Below, one piece after another: positions 1 to 6,147 of a stretch of DNA of 64,000 nt (within the stretch, counting starts at the first letter, position 1; each line of letters starts with the position of its first letter). The notes beneath the pieces are model-generated. The model saw only the letters and a program-made list of their open reading frames with translations, was not told the origin of the DNA and made no database searches. Origin of the DNA: Scatomorpha merdigallinarum (GTDB taxonomy: Bacteria; Bacillota; Clostridia; Oscillospirales; Oscillospiraceae); the NCBI GenBank assembly GCA_018710885.1, contig DVJA01000058.1, positions 1-64,000 of the forward strand. The letters are read 5' to 3'. Made by a program: the position numbers and the translations under genes.

Positions 1-232
1 GGTACTTTGAGCAGTCAAACAGCAAAAGCGCATATGTGTCATATCCATACACGTTGCCATCATCTAACAGTAGCTGCTCACCGGCCACTGGGTGGCCACA
101 TCCGGCCACGGCGCCCGTAATTGCGCCTATCAGAAAGAAAGCAGAAATGATCAACAGAGCGGCAGCGCCGCCCGCGCGGCGTATAAGCCGCGTCGTATCT
201 ATACGTACAAACCTAGCCGCGGCGTTCAACAC
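1..232 (-). CDS. Membrane protein, N-terminal fragment (possibly SpoIIM-like)
   Basis: The gene runs off the left edge, so only about 77 N-terminal codons are visible. The reading starts after an in-frame TGA, with adjacent GTG (232) and TTG (229) as the only plausible starts; neither has a strong ribosome binding site. The protein begins with a basic stretch (RLIRRAG) followed by one membrane segment of about 20 residues (AALLIISAFFLIGAITGAVA) and then a short extracytoplasmic-looking segment ending in a second hydrophobic start (YALLLFDC). A basic N-terminus plus GxxxG helix is reminiscent of SpoIIM-type proteins, but the fragment is too short to assign. What is certain is only a membrane protein start. 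Confidence 0.45.
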   Translation of the reverse strand, partial: MLNAAARFVRIDTTRLIRRAGGAAALLIISAFFLIGAITGAVAGCGHPVAGEQLLLDDGNVYGYDTYALLLFDCSKY

Positions 233-534
233 ACACGGCCGCGCACCCGCTCACAACGCGGTGGCGCAACAGTCCAATTTACATAACTCAAGTAGGGACA
301 ATATAATACAAAATCCATCGGTAATCAAGTCCTTTATCAAAATAAGCTCAAGTTTGTGAATTATGACAATGTTTTATGTAAACAATGTTATGTCAACTAT
401 GTGAACTTCTATGTGAAATAGGCGCTGTTTGCAGCAAAATTTTGCAACATTTCGTAATCAATATGTAATGCAAATCGGCTATATGGGTTATAGCAAAAAA
501 TTATGTATACTTGTTCCGGATAATACATTTTGTA
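233..534. other. AT-rich intergenic region between two minus-strand genes
   Basis: These roughly 300 bases hold no gene that I can support. The stretch is much richer in A and T than the flanking genes, as expected for the 3' end of one unit and the promoter of the next. It carries four copies of an ATGTnAA motif (376-418) and several TATA-like runs, but I could not settle on a single promoter with correct -35/-10 spacing. Confidence 0.6.
376..418. repeat. Four short direct repeats, ATGTnAA(C/A)
   Basis: Copies lie at 376-383 (ATGTAAAC), 390-397 (ATGTCAAC), 399-406 (ATGTGAAC) and 411-418 (ATGTGAAA). They stand upstream of the minus-strand gene that starts near 232. Clustering of near-identical octamers in a promoter region suggests a multimeric regulator site, though AT-rich chance similarity is possible. 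Confidence 0.4.
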
Positions 535-963
535 TTATTTCTTGCGTCTCTTATGTCTGGAGTTCTTGTTTCCGCGTTTTATGCAGAGGGCGCCGCCGAA
601 TGCGCCTCCGGTCACAGCAGCTATCACATGCCTCAGGCTGGTGGCGTTAAAGGCCCCTTCACCGGGCGCGGCAAGGCATATCACAACGATTATCAGGGCG
701 AAGATCGCGCCTACCGAAAGCCCGGTCTGCATAACCTTCCCTCCCCTTGCGGCGCATCCGGCAATACCTCCCAGGGTAGTGCAAAGGAATACGCTGGCAA
801 TAACCAGTTCTTCTGTGAGCTCGAAGCTCAGTACGCCTTTAGCCAGCAGCAGGGCGCAAATGTAGAGAGCCGCCGGCAGGCTTATAAGGCAAACGGCCGG
901 TCCGAGTATGTACCAGGCGAGTTTGCTCCTGCGCTTCGTGCGGCGTTCGGCTTGGACAGTCAT
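535..963 (-). CDS. TIGR04086 family four-helix membrane protein
   Basis: This 142-residue protein has four hydrophobic segments (about residues 17-40, 52-72, 80-98, 108-128) between strongly basic ends (ERRTKRRSK and a KRGNKNSRHKRRKK tail). Size, topology and position just downstream of yajC match the TIGR04086 family of Clostridia, whose function is unknown; the scfA/scfB peptide genes that often follow in other genomes are not here. The start ATG at 963 is preceded by GGGGGGATTTTA, and this Shine-Dalgarno region lies in the 3' arm of a long hairpin (964-1017), so translation may depend on RNA folding or on transcription from yajC. Confidence 0.75.
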   Translation of the reverse strand: MTVQAERRTKRRSKLAWYILGPAVCLISLPAALYICALLLAKGVLSFELTEELVIASVFLCTTLGGIAGCAARGGKVMQTGLSVGAIFALIIVVICLAAPGEGAFNATSLRHVIAAVTGGAFGGALCIKRGNKNSRHKRRKK

Positions 964-1017
964 TAAAATCCCCCCGACGTAGATGTTTGTACATCCTATT
1001 ACGTCGGAGGGATTTTA
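964..1017 (-). promoter_or_regulatory. Long hairpin covering the ribosome binding site of the TIGR04086 gene
   Basis: Two 18-base arms (964-981 and 1000-1017) pair over their full length in the minus-strand RNA with a single G-U wobble; read on the plus strand the same position is a C-A mismatch, so the structure favours minus-strand RNA. The loop holds a second 5-bp stem (GATGT/ACATC). The 3' arm contains the GGGGGG ribosome binding site and ends directly at the ATG. It may also serve as a weak yajC terminator, though the downstream T-run is only four bases. Confidence 0.6.
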
Positions 1018-1034
1018 ATGCTTATTAAATTAGC

Positions 1035-1448
1035 TCATTCCTTGTTGTCAGAGCTGGAATCGACGCTGTTTTCCTCGCCGGAGGTCTTGGCCTTCTTCTT
1101 GTTGGCCTTAGCGGCGCGGGCAGCGGCTTCCTGAGCGGCACGCTCCTTCTCTTCACGGACGTTGGAAGAGATGGCCCACTTGGTGACCTGGAGACGCACG
1201 CGGTCCTCGCCGGTCTCGAAGGTGATGGTGTCTTCAGTGACCTGTACGACTTTTCCCATAATGCCGCCGATGGTCACAATTTCGTCGCCGAGGGAAATGC
1301 TGTTACGCATCTCAGTGAGTTTCTTCTTGCGCTTATTCTCGGGACGGATAAGGAAGAAGTAGAAGACGACAAAAATGATTACCAGGAAGATGATGGATGA
1401 CATCCCGCTCCCGGCAGCGGCAGTACCGCTGAGTATGTTTTGGAACAT
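1035..1448 (-). CDS. yajC: Preprotein translocase subunit YajC
   Basis: YajC is a small accessory protein of the Sec holotranslocon in the cytoplasmic membrane. The 137 residues show the family layout: a glycine/serine-rich N-terminus, one membrane helix (about 18-36, IIFLVIIFVVFYFFLIRP), the RPxxKRxKKLxEMRNSI linker, and a small beta domain with GDEIVTIGGIMGKV. The tail after residue 100 is an extended Ala/Lys/Ser/Glu-rich region not needed for the fold. The start has GGAGGT 11 bases upstream. It follows tgt on the same strand, a common pairing, but secD and secF, often next in line, are absent from this window. Confidence 0.93.
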   Translation of the reverse strand: MFQNILSGTAAAGSGMSSIIFLVIIFVVFYFFLIRPENKRKKKLTEMRNSISLGDEIVTIGGIMGKVVQVTEDTITFETGEDRVRLQVTKWAISSNVREEKERAAQEAAARAAKANKKKAKTSGEENSVDSSSDNKE

Positions 1449-1521
1449 TTGTTTGCTTACCTCCAGCCAAAAGATACAGTGTGTAGATTATAACCCGATA
1501 TTTTCAAAATTGCAAGGACTT

Positions 1522-2658
1522 TTATATTCTTGTGTCGAGCACGGTTGAATACTGCCTGCGGAAATCCTCAAACCTGCCTTCGTCCAGCGCATCGCGTATG
1601 CGCTGCATGAGGTTGTTGTAGAACCACAGATTGTGCGTCACGGCAAAGCGCATGGCAAGCATTTCCTCGGCTTTGAAGAGGTGCCTCAGGTATGCCTTGG
1701 AGTAACGCTGGCACACAGGGCAAGAGCACTCCGGGTCTATGGGGCTCTCGTCGCGCTCATATTTGGCGTTCTTTATATTTATGATGCCCTTCCAGGTGAA
1801 GAGGTGCCCGTGGCGGCCGTTGCGGGCCGGCATGACGCAGTCGAAGAAGTCCACGCCGCGCGCCACACTCTCGATGATATTACCCGGAGTTCCGACACCC
1901 ATGAGATAGCGGGGCCTGTCTTTAGGCATATACTCCTCGACTGCCTCGATAGTGTCGTACATCTCCTGCGCCGTCTCGCCGACGGCCAGGCCGCCGATGG
2001 CGTAGCCAGCGAGGTCCAGCTCGGCTATGCGTTTCATGTGCTCTATGCGTATATCGTGGAACACTGCGCCCTGGTTTATGCCGAAGAGCACCTGGCCGGG
2101 ATTTACGGCGTCGGGCTCGGAGTTGTACTGCTCCAGCGCAGCCTTACACCGCACCAGCCAGCGAGCAGTGCGCTCGGTCGAGGCTTTGACGTAATCATAT
2201 GGCGAGGGTATTTTTATGCACTCGTCAAAGGCCATTGCTATGTCGCTGCCGAGATTTGACTGGATGCGCATACTCTCCTCGGGGCCCATAAAGATGTGGC
2301 GGCCGTCGACGTGCGAGTTAAAGCGCACCCCGTCCTCCCCTATCTTGCGCAGCTCGGCAAGGGAAAAGATCTGGAACCCACCGCTGTCCGTGAGTATAGG
2401 CCTGTCCCAGGTCATGAATTTGTGCAGGCCTCCGAGGGACTTTATGAGCTCGTCGCCCGGCCTCACATGCAGGTGATAGGTGTTTGAAAGTTCAATCTGG
2501 CAGCCTATCTCCTTTAGGTCTCGCGCTGAGAGCGCGCCCTTTATAGCGCCCTGAGTGCCGACGTTCATAAAGACCGGCGTCTGTGCTGTGCCGTGCGGGC
2601 AGGTAAACTCGCCGCGTCTGGCTCGTCCCTCCTGCTTTATAAGCTTGAACAAGGGCAT
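1522..2658 (-). CDS. tgt: Queuine/preQ1 tRNA-guanine transglycosylase
   Basis: Tgt swaps the wobble guanine of GUN-anticodon tRNAs for preQ1 in the queuosine pathway. The 378 residues show TPVFMNVGTQG, the substrate-binding DSGGFQIFS (catalytic Asp), GGLAVGE, and the C-terminal zinc site CSCPVC...H. The start is not certain: AAGGAGG lies only one base from the ATG at 2658, whereas a TTG six bases further on (2652, reading MFKLIKQ) has an ideal seven-base spacing and may be the real start. A promoter sits just upstream (2685-2713), so tgt and yajC probably form one transcript. Confidence 0.95.
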   Translation of the reverse strand: MPLFKLIKQEGRARRGEFTCPHGTAQTPVFMNVGTQGAIKGALSARDLKEIGCQIELSNTYHLHVRPGDELIKSLGGLHKFMTWDRPILTDSGGFQIFSLAELRKIGEDGVRFNSHVDGRHIFMGPEESMRIQSNLGSDIAMAFDECIKIPSPYDYVKASTERTARWLVRCKAALEQYNSEPDAVNPGQVLFGINQGAVFHDIRIEHMKRIAELDLAGYAIGGLAVGETAQEMYDTIEAVEEYMPKDRPRYLMGVGTPGNIIESVARGVDFFDCVMPARNGRHGHLFTWKGIINIKNAKYERDESPIDPECSCPVCQRYSKAYLRHLFKAEEMLAMRFAVTHNLWFYNNLMQRIRDALDEGRFEDFRRQYSTVLDTRI

Positions 2659-2684
2659 TCCTCCTTGAATATGTCGTAAATTAA

Positions 2685-2713
2685 AGTTTAATATGTTTAA
2701 CGCCGCTTGTCAA
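2685..2713 (-). promoter_or_regulatory. Predicted sigma-A promoter of tgt-yajC
   Basis: On the minus strand a perfect TTGACA (2708-2713) is followed after 17 bases by TAAACT (2685-2690, 4 of 6 consensus), 27 bases before the tgt start. Confidence 0.6.
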
Positions 2714-2720
2714 TCCCGCT

Positions 2721-3497
2721 TCAAACGCCGAGAGCCTCTCTTATGAGTACCAGCGCGAGCAGATGAGCCGGATAGTAGACGTAGAACGTCCATTTCATCG
2801 GCCTGCCGCGTTTGCCGTTATATAGGAGTATGGGTATGCAGGCGAGGCTCGCGCCCAGCGCATAGAAAACGTAGATTGTCGCATCCATGTACAAAAATGC
2901 CGTCCAGTTTCCTGCCACATACAGCGCAAAAGCCCAGATGACAATCGCGGCGCATTGCCGGACCCTGTTTCCACGCAGCAGATAGAGCGCATGTATCAGC
3001 AGCACGCCCATAGCGCCGTAGTCAGTGCCGAAGTAACTTGCTGCAAATGCAAGGCAGCACGTGAGTGCAATGGATACTATCTGTCCTTTTGCACCATATT
3101 TGCAAGTAAGTTTCTGGCTTAAAAATATGCTCAAAGCTGCGAGAAAAAGTGTGAAAAATACGTTTCTGAATACGAGGCAACGTATAGATTGCCATGTGTC
3201 ATTCAGGTCAAACCCGATGAGCGCGGCACTGAAAACAGGTTCCGATATGACCGTGAAAAGCGCGAGTCTCCCCAAATACCGCGGCATACTTCGCGTCCTG
3301 GAGCAGCCCTCGGCAAGCATGAAGGCAAATAGAGGAAATGCCATACGGCCTAAAACTGTACATATTTTTACAGTAGTAAATGTTCCAGTAAGAGTGTCAG
3401 GCAATAGCTCCAATAGAATCGCATGACCCAGCACTTTTCCTGCATGGTCTATCGTCATGCTCACGATGGCAATTACTTTCAGCGTGAAAGAGGTCAT
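2721..3497 (-). CDS. TraX family polytopic membrane protein
   Basis: A 258-residue, largely hydrophobic protein with about eight membrane helices. It has the family hallmarks near the N-terminus: LKVIAIVSMTIDHAG, then GRMAFPLFAFMLAEG. TraX proteins resemble membrane acyltransferases (F-pilin acetylation is the founding case), and chromosomal copies are common in gut Firmicutes with no known substrate; no conjugation genes are nearby, so a pilin role is unlikely. The ATG at 3497 has AAGGAAG eight bases upstream. It has its own promoter (3527-3555) and is divergent from the mntR-like gene. Confidence 0.85.
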   Translation of the reverse strand: MTSFTLKVIAIVSMTIDHAGKVLGHAILLELLPDTLTGTFTTVKICTVLGRMAFPLFAFMLAEGCSRTRSMPRYLGRLALFTVISEPVFSAALIGFDLNDTWQSIRCLVFRNVFFTLFLAALSIFLSQKLTCKYGAKGQIVSIALTCCLAFAASYFGTDYGAMGVLLIHALYLLRGNRVRQCAAIVIWAFALYVAGNWTAFLYMDATIYVFYALGASLACIPILLYNGKRGRPMKWTFYVYYPAHLLALVLIREALGV

Positions 3498-3526
3498 GCA
3501 GCTCTTCCTTTCGACAGGGTGTTTGC

Positions 3527-3555
3527 ATTATATCACGCCTCGCATAGCCGTACAA
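3527..3555 (-). promoter_or_regulatory. Predicted promoter of the TraX-like gene
   Basis: Minus strand TTGTAC (3550-3555), 17-base spacer, consensus TATAAT (3527-3532), 29 bases before the start codon. The -35 is weak but the -10 is perfect. Confidence 0.55.
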
Positions 3556-3590
3556 GACTCCAAACTGCCGGCACTTTTCAGTACATAAGC

Positions 3591-3619
3591 TTGCACTCGC
3601 CGGGTTAATGTGCTAGAAT
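3591..3619 (+). promoter_or_regulatory. Predicted promoter of the MntR-like regulator
   Basis: TTGCAC (3591-3596), 17-base spacer, TAGAAT (3614-3619), 32 bases before the ATG at 3652. The -35 is only half consensus. Confidence 0.45.
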
Positions 3620-3651
3620 AAGATTCAATAACATCAAGTGAGGCTCCGCAC

Positions 3652-4050
3652 ATGAAGATACAGGAATCCGCAGAAAACTATCTGGAGACAATACTTGTCC
3701 TGCACAAGCGTAAGGGCGTAGTGCGCTCTATTGACATAGCAAACGAGATGAACTTCTCCAAGCCGAGCGTGAGCGTGGCTATGAAGAATTTACGTCTGGG
3801 AGGCTACATCAAGGTCGATGACGACGGCAGCATCATGCTGCTCGACAAGGGCCGCGAGATAGCGGAAAAGATATACGAGCGCCACACTCTGCTGTCTGAG
3901 TGGTTGACAACAATGGGCGTGGACCCGGAAATCGCGGCCGAGGACGCCTGCCGCATAGAGCACGTCATATCCAATGAGACCTTCGACGCACTCAAGCGCC
4001 ATGTGAAGACCATGTCCGCAGCGCTCAGTAAGAGCGGCATACAGGACTAA
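3652..4050 (+). CDS. MntR/DtxR family metal-dependent transcriptional regulator
   Basis: This 132-residue protein has the DtxR/MntR two-domain layout: an N-terminal winged helix (QESAENYLETILVL, then SIDIANEMNFSKPSVSVAMKNL as recognition region) and a helical dimer/metal domain with ERHTLLSEWL and EDACRIEHVIS, where His and Glu residues match metal ligands of MntR. It lacks the C-terminal SH3 domain, as MntR does. Such proteins sense Mn(II) or Fe(II) and repress or activate metal transporters; no transporter gene lies in the window, so the target is elsewhere. It is one of the few plus-strand genes here and has its own promoter and terminator. Confidence 0.9.
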   Translation: MKIQESAENYLETILVLHKRKGVVRSIDIANEMNFSKPSVSVAMKNLRLGGYIKVDDDGSIMLLDKGREIAEKIYERHTLLSEWLTTMGVDPEIAAEDACRIEHVISNETFDALKRHVKTMSAALSKSGIQD

Positions 4051-4099
4051 TTAGTAAAGCCTGGGCGATAAGCCCAGGCTTTACTAATTAACTTTTTTG
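4044..4099 (+). terminator. Strong intrinsic terminator of the MntR-like gene
   Basis: A 19-bp perfect stem begins at the stop codon (TAATTAGTAAAGCCTGGGC), closes with a GATAA loop and the complementary arm, and is followed by AACTTTTTTG. The stop codon itself is part of the stem. Confidence 0.85.
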
Positions 4100-4156
4100 A
4101 CAAATATCCCTCTTGAATAGTTATGTACAATTTGTATTTGCAGGAGCAATATTGCT

Positions 4157-4206
4157 AAAATACCCGCGCTGTTTACCGCGATTTTGGCCGGTAAACAGTG
4201 CGGATA
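4157..4206 (-). terminator. Probable terminator of the SipL-like gene
   Basis: Arms of 15 bases with one mismatch (CCGCACTGTTTACCG / CGGTAAACAGCGCGG on the minus strand) lie 11 bases past the stop codon at 4217, followed by GTATTTTAGC. The T-run is short, so termination may be partial. Confidence 0.55.
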
Positions 4207-4216
4207 TTCGTTTGTT

Positions 4217-5737
4217 TTACTTTCCTGCTCTCGGGATTAGCAGTACAATTCCCGCCAATTTATCTGTATCCTCGATGGCGTTCAGCTCGGTGATGAGCGC
4301 CGCTGTCGAGTGATAGCGTTTGCCCAGCGACCACAATGTGTCCTCCGCGGAGGCACGCACCACGCTTACAGAGGGTATGTCTAGCTCTTCCCCATCGGCC
4401 GTAGGAGCCACAGAGTCTATTTGCGTAAACTGCACCTTACGCTCGCTCACCAGTTCAAAGTCAACAACCACGCGCAGGTCGATGCCACCCTGGGCTATAG
4501 TTGCCCCACACTCTGTGCAGTTCGCGTTCACACTGGCGGCGTACTCGCCCTGTGCCAGCTCAGATGGCGTCTCACAGTTCAGCCGGCGCGCAGCGGAATA
4601 CACTTTGCCGTCGGAAGCCGTATATATGGCTGTGAGCGTCACCGGGCAGCGCAGTGTACCGGCGTCGCACTCGGCAACTCCCGTGCGGCATATGACCCGG
4701 CAGATGTTTACAGGCCCCGGGCTGACGGCCACTGTGTCGTGTACCGAGGCCCGCACTGTGCTGCGGCGCTGCACACATCCGAGCTCGCTCTGAGTGCGCC
4801 CTATTTCCAGCTCACAGGCGTTGCTGTAGCAATCGGTCATGCACTGTACCCGCACGCTGTCCGTGCAGACGCACTGGCTCACAAGGTGGAACTCGGCTGA
4901 GATCCCCTTCTCCCCTCCCGCCAGTGTGACGGGCTCTACATACTGTGCGGTAAGCATGGAATAGACGCTACAATCCGGTCCCGCGAGGTCTGTATCCGCG
5001 TCGAGCATCTGCGAAAACTCCGTCTCAAAACTCGCCGAGCACAGCTCCCCGCTGCCGGCTGCCTCATAAAGGACAGACAGGCGCACCGTGCCGTTGAATA
5101 TGAGCTTGGAACCCACACTGCGCACGCTGCCGGGCAGTATCTCCGTGCCATACCACAACAGGGAGCCTATCGGCAGCAGCCCGGGTTGCAGGCGGTACTC
5201 GTCCGAGACGACAAAAGTCTTCTCTTTCACGCACACAACCGGGCTGATGGTCACCGGCTCTATAAGCGTCTCCACACTCTCGCAGCCCTCCCCGTCGAGC
5301 CCGGAGGTCACATAGAGCTCGCAGGGGTCGTAGCACTCCACGTCCACGTTCACTACAGCGCGCACAAGCAGCTTGCGTGGATTTATGGCCGTAGCCTCGA
5401 CGCTTGTAACTTTCAGCATACTGACGGCCTGACTGCCGCTTGTCACGCCGGGAGCTTCCAGCTCCACGCTCACCGGTATAGTCACTTCCAGTTTGCAAAC
5501 GCCCTCGTCCTCATCGGGTACATAGAGCACAATCGCCTTGACGTTTGCCGCGACGCTGACGTGACCGTCAGTAACGTCCTTACTGCGTATAATGGCCACG
5601 CCATCGGCACAGAGTATGTATCCCACGTCCGGCATAGTGTCCGGGACGACGGTTTCTGCCGCCGCCTCTACAGGCATGGAGTACTCGAAAACCTTTTCGC
5701 AGCAGGATATACCGCTGCGCTTAACAGTCAAGTCCAT
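4217..5737 (-). CDS. DUF3794/LysM spore protein, SipL-like
   Basis: A 506-residue cytoplasmic protein made of repeated DUF3794 beta modules (recurring patterns such as GEKGISAEFHLVSQCVCTDSVRVQ and RKVQFTQIDSV) and a C-terminal LysM domain (about 457-506, EDTLWSLGKRYHSTAALITELN). Length and order match SipL of Clostridioides difficile, which binds the spore morphogenetic ATPase SpoIVA through its LysM domain. I place the start at ATG 5737 because GAGGGGAG stands seven bases upstream; the reading frame is open further 5' but that part overlaps spoVM. The next gene upstream encodes SpoVM, the other SpoIVA partner, which supports a role in coat assembly. A sigma-E-like promoter precedes it. Confidence 0.82.
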   Translation of the reverse strand: MDLTVKRSGISCCEKVFEYSMPVEAAAETVVPDTMPDVGYILCADGVAIIRSKDVTDGHVSVAANVKAIVLYVPDEDEGVCKLEVTIPVSVELEAPGVTSGSQAVSMLKVTSVEATAINPRKLLVRAVVNVDVECYDPCELYVTSGLDGEGCESVETLIEPVTISPVVCVKEKTFVVSDEYRLQPGLLPIGSLLWYGTEILPGSVRSVGSKLIFNGTVRLSVLYEAAGSGELCSASFETEFSQMLDADTDLAGPDCSVYSMLTAQYVEPVTLAGGEKGISAEFHLVSQCVCTDSVRVQCMTDCYSNACELEIGRTQSELGCVQRRSTVRASVHDTVAVSPGPVNICRVICRTGVAECDAGTLRCPVTLTAIYTASDGKVYSAARRLNCETPSELAQGEYAASVNANCTECGATIAQGGIDLRVVVDFELVSERKVQFTQIDSVAPTADGEELDIPSVSVVRASAEDTLWSLGKRYHSTAALITELNAIEDTDKLAGIVLLIPRAGK

Positions 5738-5767
5738 GTTATCTCCCCTCGTAAGAAGTTTCTTTAA

Positions 5768-5797
5768 AGAGTATGAGGGGCGGTGCGCTCTTATTAC
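5768..5797 (-). promoter_or_regulatory. Possible sigma-E-type promoter of the SipL-like gene
   Basis: Minus strand CATACTCT (5768-5775) fits the CATAnnnT -10 of mother-cell sigma-E/K promoters; GTAATAA (5791-5797) stands 15 bases upstream as a -35 candidate and overlaps the stop codon of spoVM. Inference from motif and gene identity only. Confidence 0.35.
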
Positions 5798-5874
5798 TCG
5801 GCGCCAGACTTGCCCTGCAATTTTAGTATCAGCCTTGACAGAAAGGCCGGCAGTTTGATTACAAGAACTCTCAT
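5794..5874 (-). CDS. spoVM: Stage V sporulation protein SpoVM (26 aa)
   Basis: A 26-codon gene reading MRVLVIKLPAFLSRLILKLQ and then GKSGAE. Bacillus subtilis SpoVM is also exactly 26 residues and shares the core xxIKLPxFLxxIxxxxxG: an N-terminal hydrophobic stretch, the helix-breaking proline after IKL, and an amphipathic helix. SpoVM recognises the convex forespore membrane and recruits SpoIVA to start coat assembly. TTAGGAGGG lies five to eight bases before the ATG at 5874. Position gives independent support: in B. subtilis spoVM follows prpC-prkC-rsgA(-rpe-thiN), and here it follows the same genes with rpe and thiN missing. The next gene is SipL-like. Confidence 0.88.
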   Translation of the reverse strand: MRVLVIKLPAFLSRLILKLQGKSGAE

Positions 5875-5885
5875 TACACACCCTC

Positions 5886-6050
5886 CTAATTACAGCTTCT
5901 CAGCAACCAGATTCCGGCCACAATCAGGCCCACGGCAAGTGCGAACCACCAGAATCCCGCCGGCAGGATGAGCGCCAGTATGATTATGACCCCTGCCAAT
6001 ATAACCAGCCAGCCAATTGAAGGGCCGCGCCTTCGCCGCCTTCTGCCCAT
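5886..6050 (-). CDS. Small two-helix membrane protein coupled to spoVM
   Basis: A 54-residue protein I do not recognise. It starts MGRRRRRRGPSIGW, seven arginines in nine residues, followed by two hydrophobic segments (about 14-30 VILAGVIIILALIL and 33-50 FWWFALAVGLIVAGIW) and a short RSCN end, predicting a hairpin with both ends inside. GGGAGGT is eight bases upstream of the ATG at 6050. Its TAG stop codon is part of the TTAGGAGGG ribosome binding site of spoVM, so the two are probably translationally coupled. It is cut off from rsgA by a terminator. A role in sporulation is an inference from this coupling only. Confidence 0.75.
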   Translation of the reverse strand: MGRRRRRRGPSIGWLVILAGVIIILALILPAGFWWFALAVGLIVAGIWLLRSCN

Positions 6051-6073
6051 GCTTCACACCTCCCGCATGGGAT

Positions 6074-6081
6074 ATTATATG
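6074..6081 (-). promoter_or_regulatory. -10 element before the small membrane protein/spoVM unit
   Basis: Minus strand CATATAAT lies 24 bases before the start codon and downstream of the rsgA terminator. It fits both a sigma-A -10 (TATAAT) and the sigma-E/K form CATAnnnT. I see no good -35 for either, so the sigma factor is undecided. Confidence 0.35.
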
Positions 6082-6112
6082 CTGAGACGGTGGCGGTGGT
6101 GAACCAACGCGC

Positions 6113-6145
6113 AAAAAACGCCCCGGGGAAAATCCCCGGGGCGGC
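6113..6145 (-). terminator. Intrinsic terminator of the cdaA-rsgA operon
   Basis: Just past the rsgA stop codon the minus strand forms CGCCCCGGGGA-TTT-TCCCCGGGGCG followed by TTTTTTGC, a strong GC stem with a six-base T-run. Confidence 0.88.
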
Positions 6146-6147
6146 GT

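Noticed and set aside
36..359. Plus-strand open frame of 107 codons at the left edge
   Set aside because: Composition is unlike a protein (Ser/Ala/Pro/Arg-rich shadow), no ribosome binding site, and the minus strand has a convincing membrane protein start in 1-232.
2721..3497. Conjugative element suggested by a TraX homologue
   Set aside because: No relaxase, type IV secretion or integration genes nearby; chromosomal TraX-like genes are common in gut Firmicutes.
5890..6114. Minus-strand frame of 74 codons
   Set aside because: Low-complexity shadow; another minus-strand frame at 5886-6050 has a ribosome binding site and two clear membrane helices.
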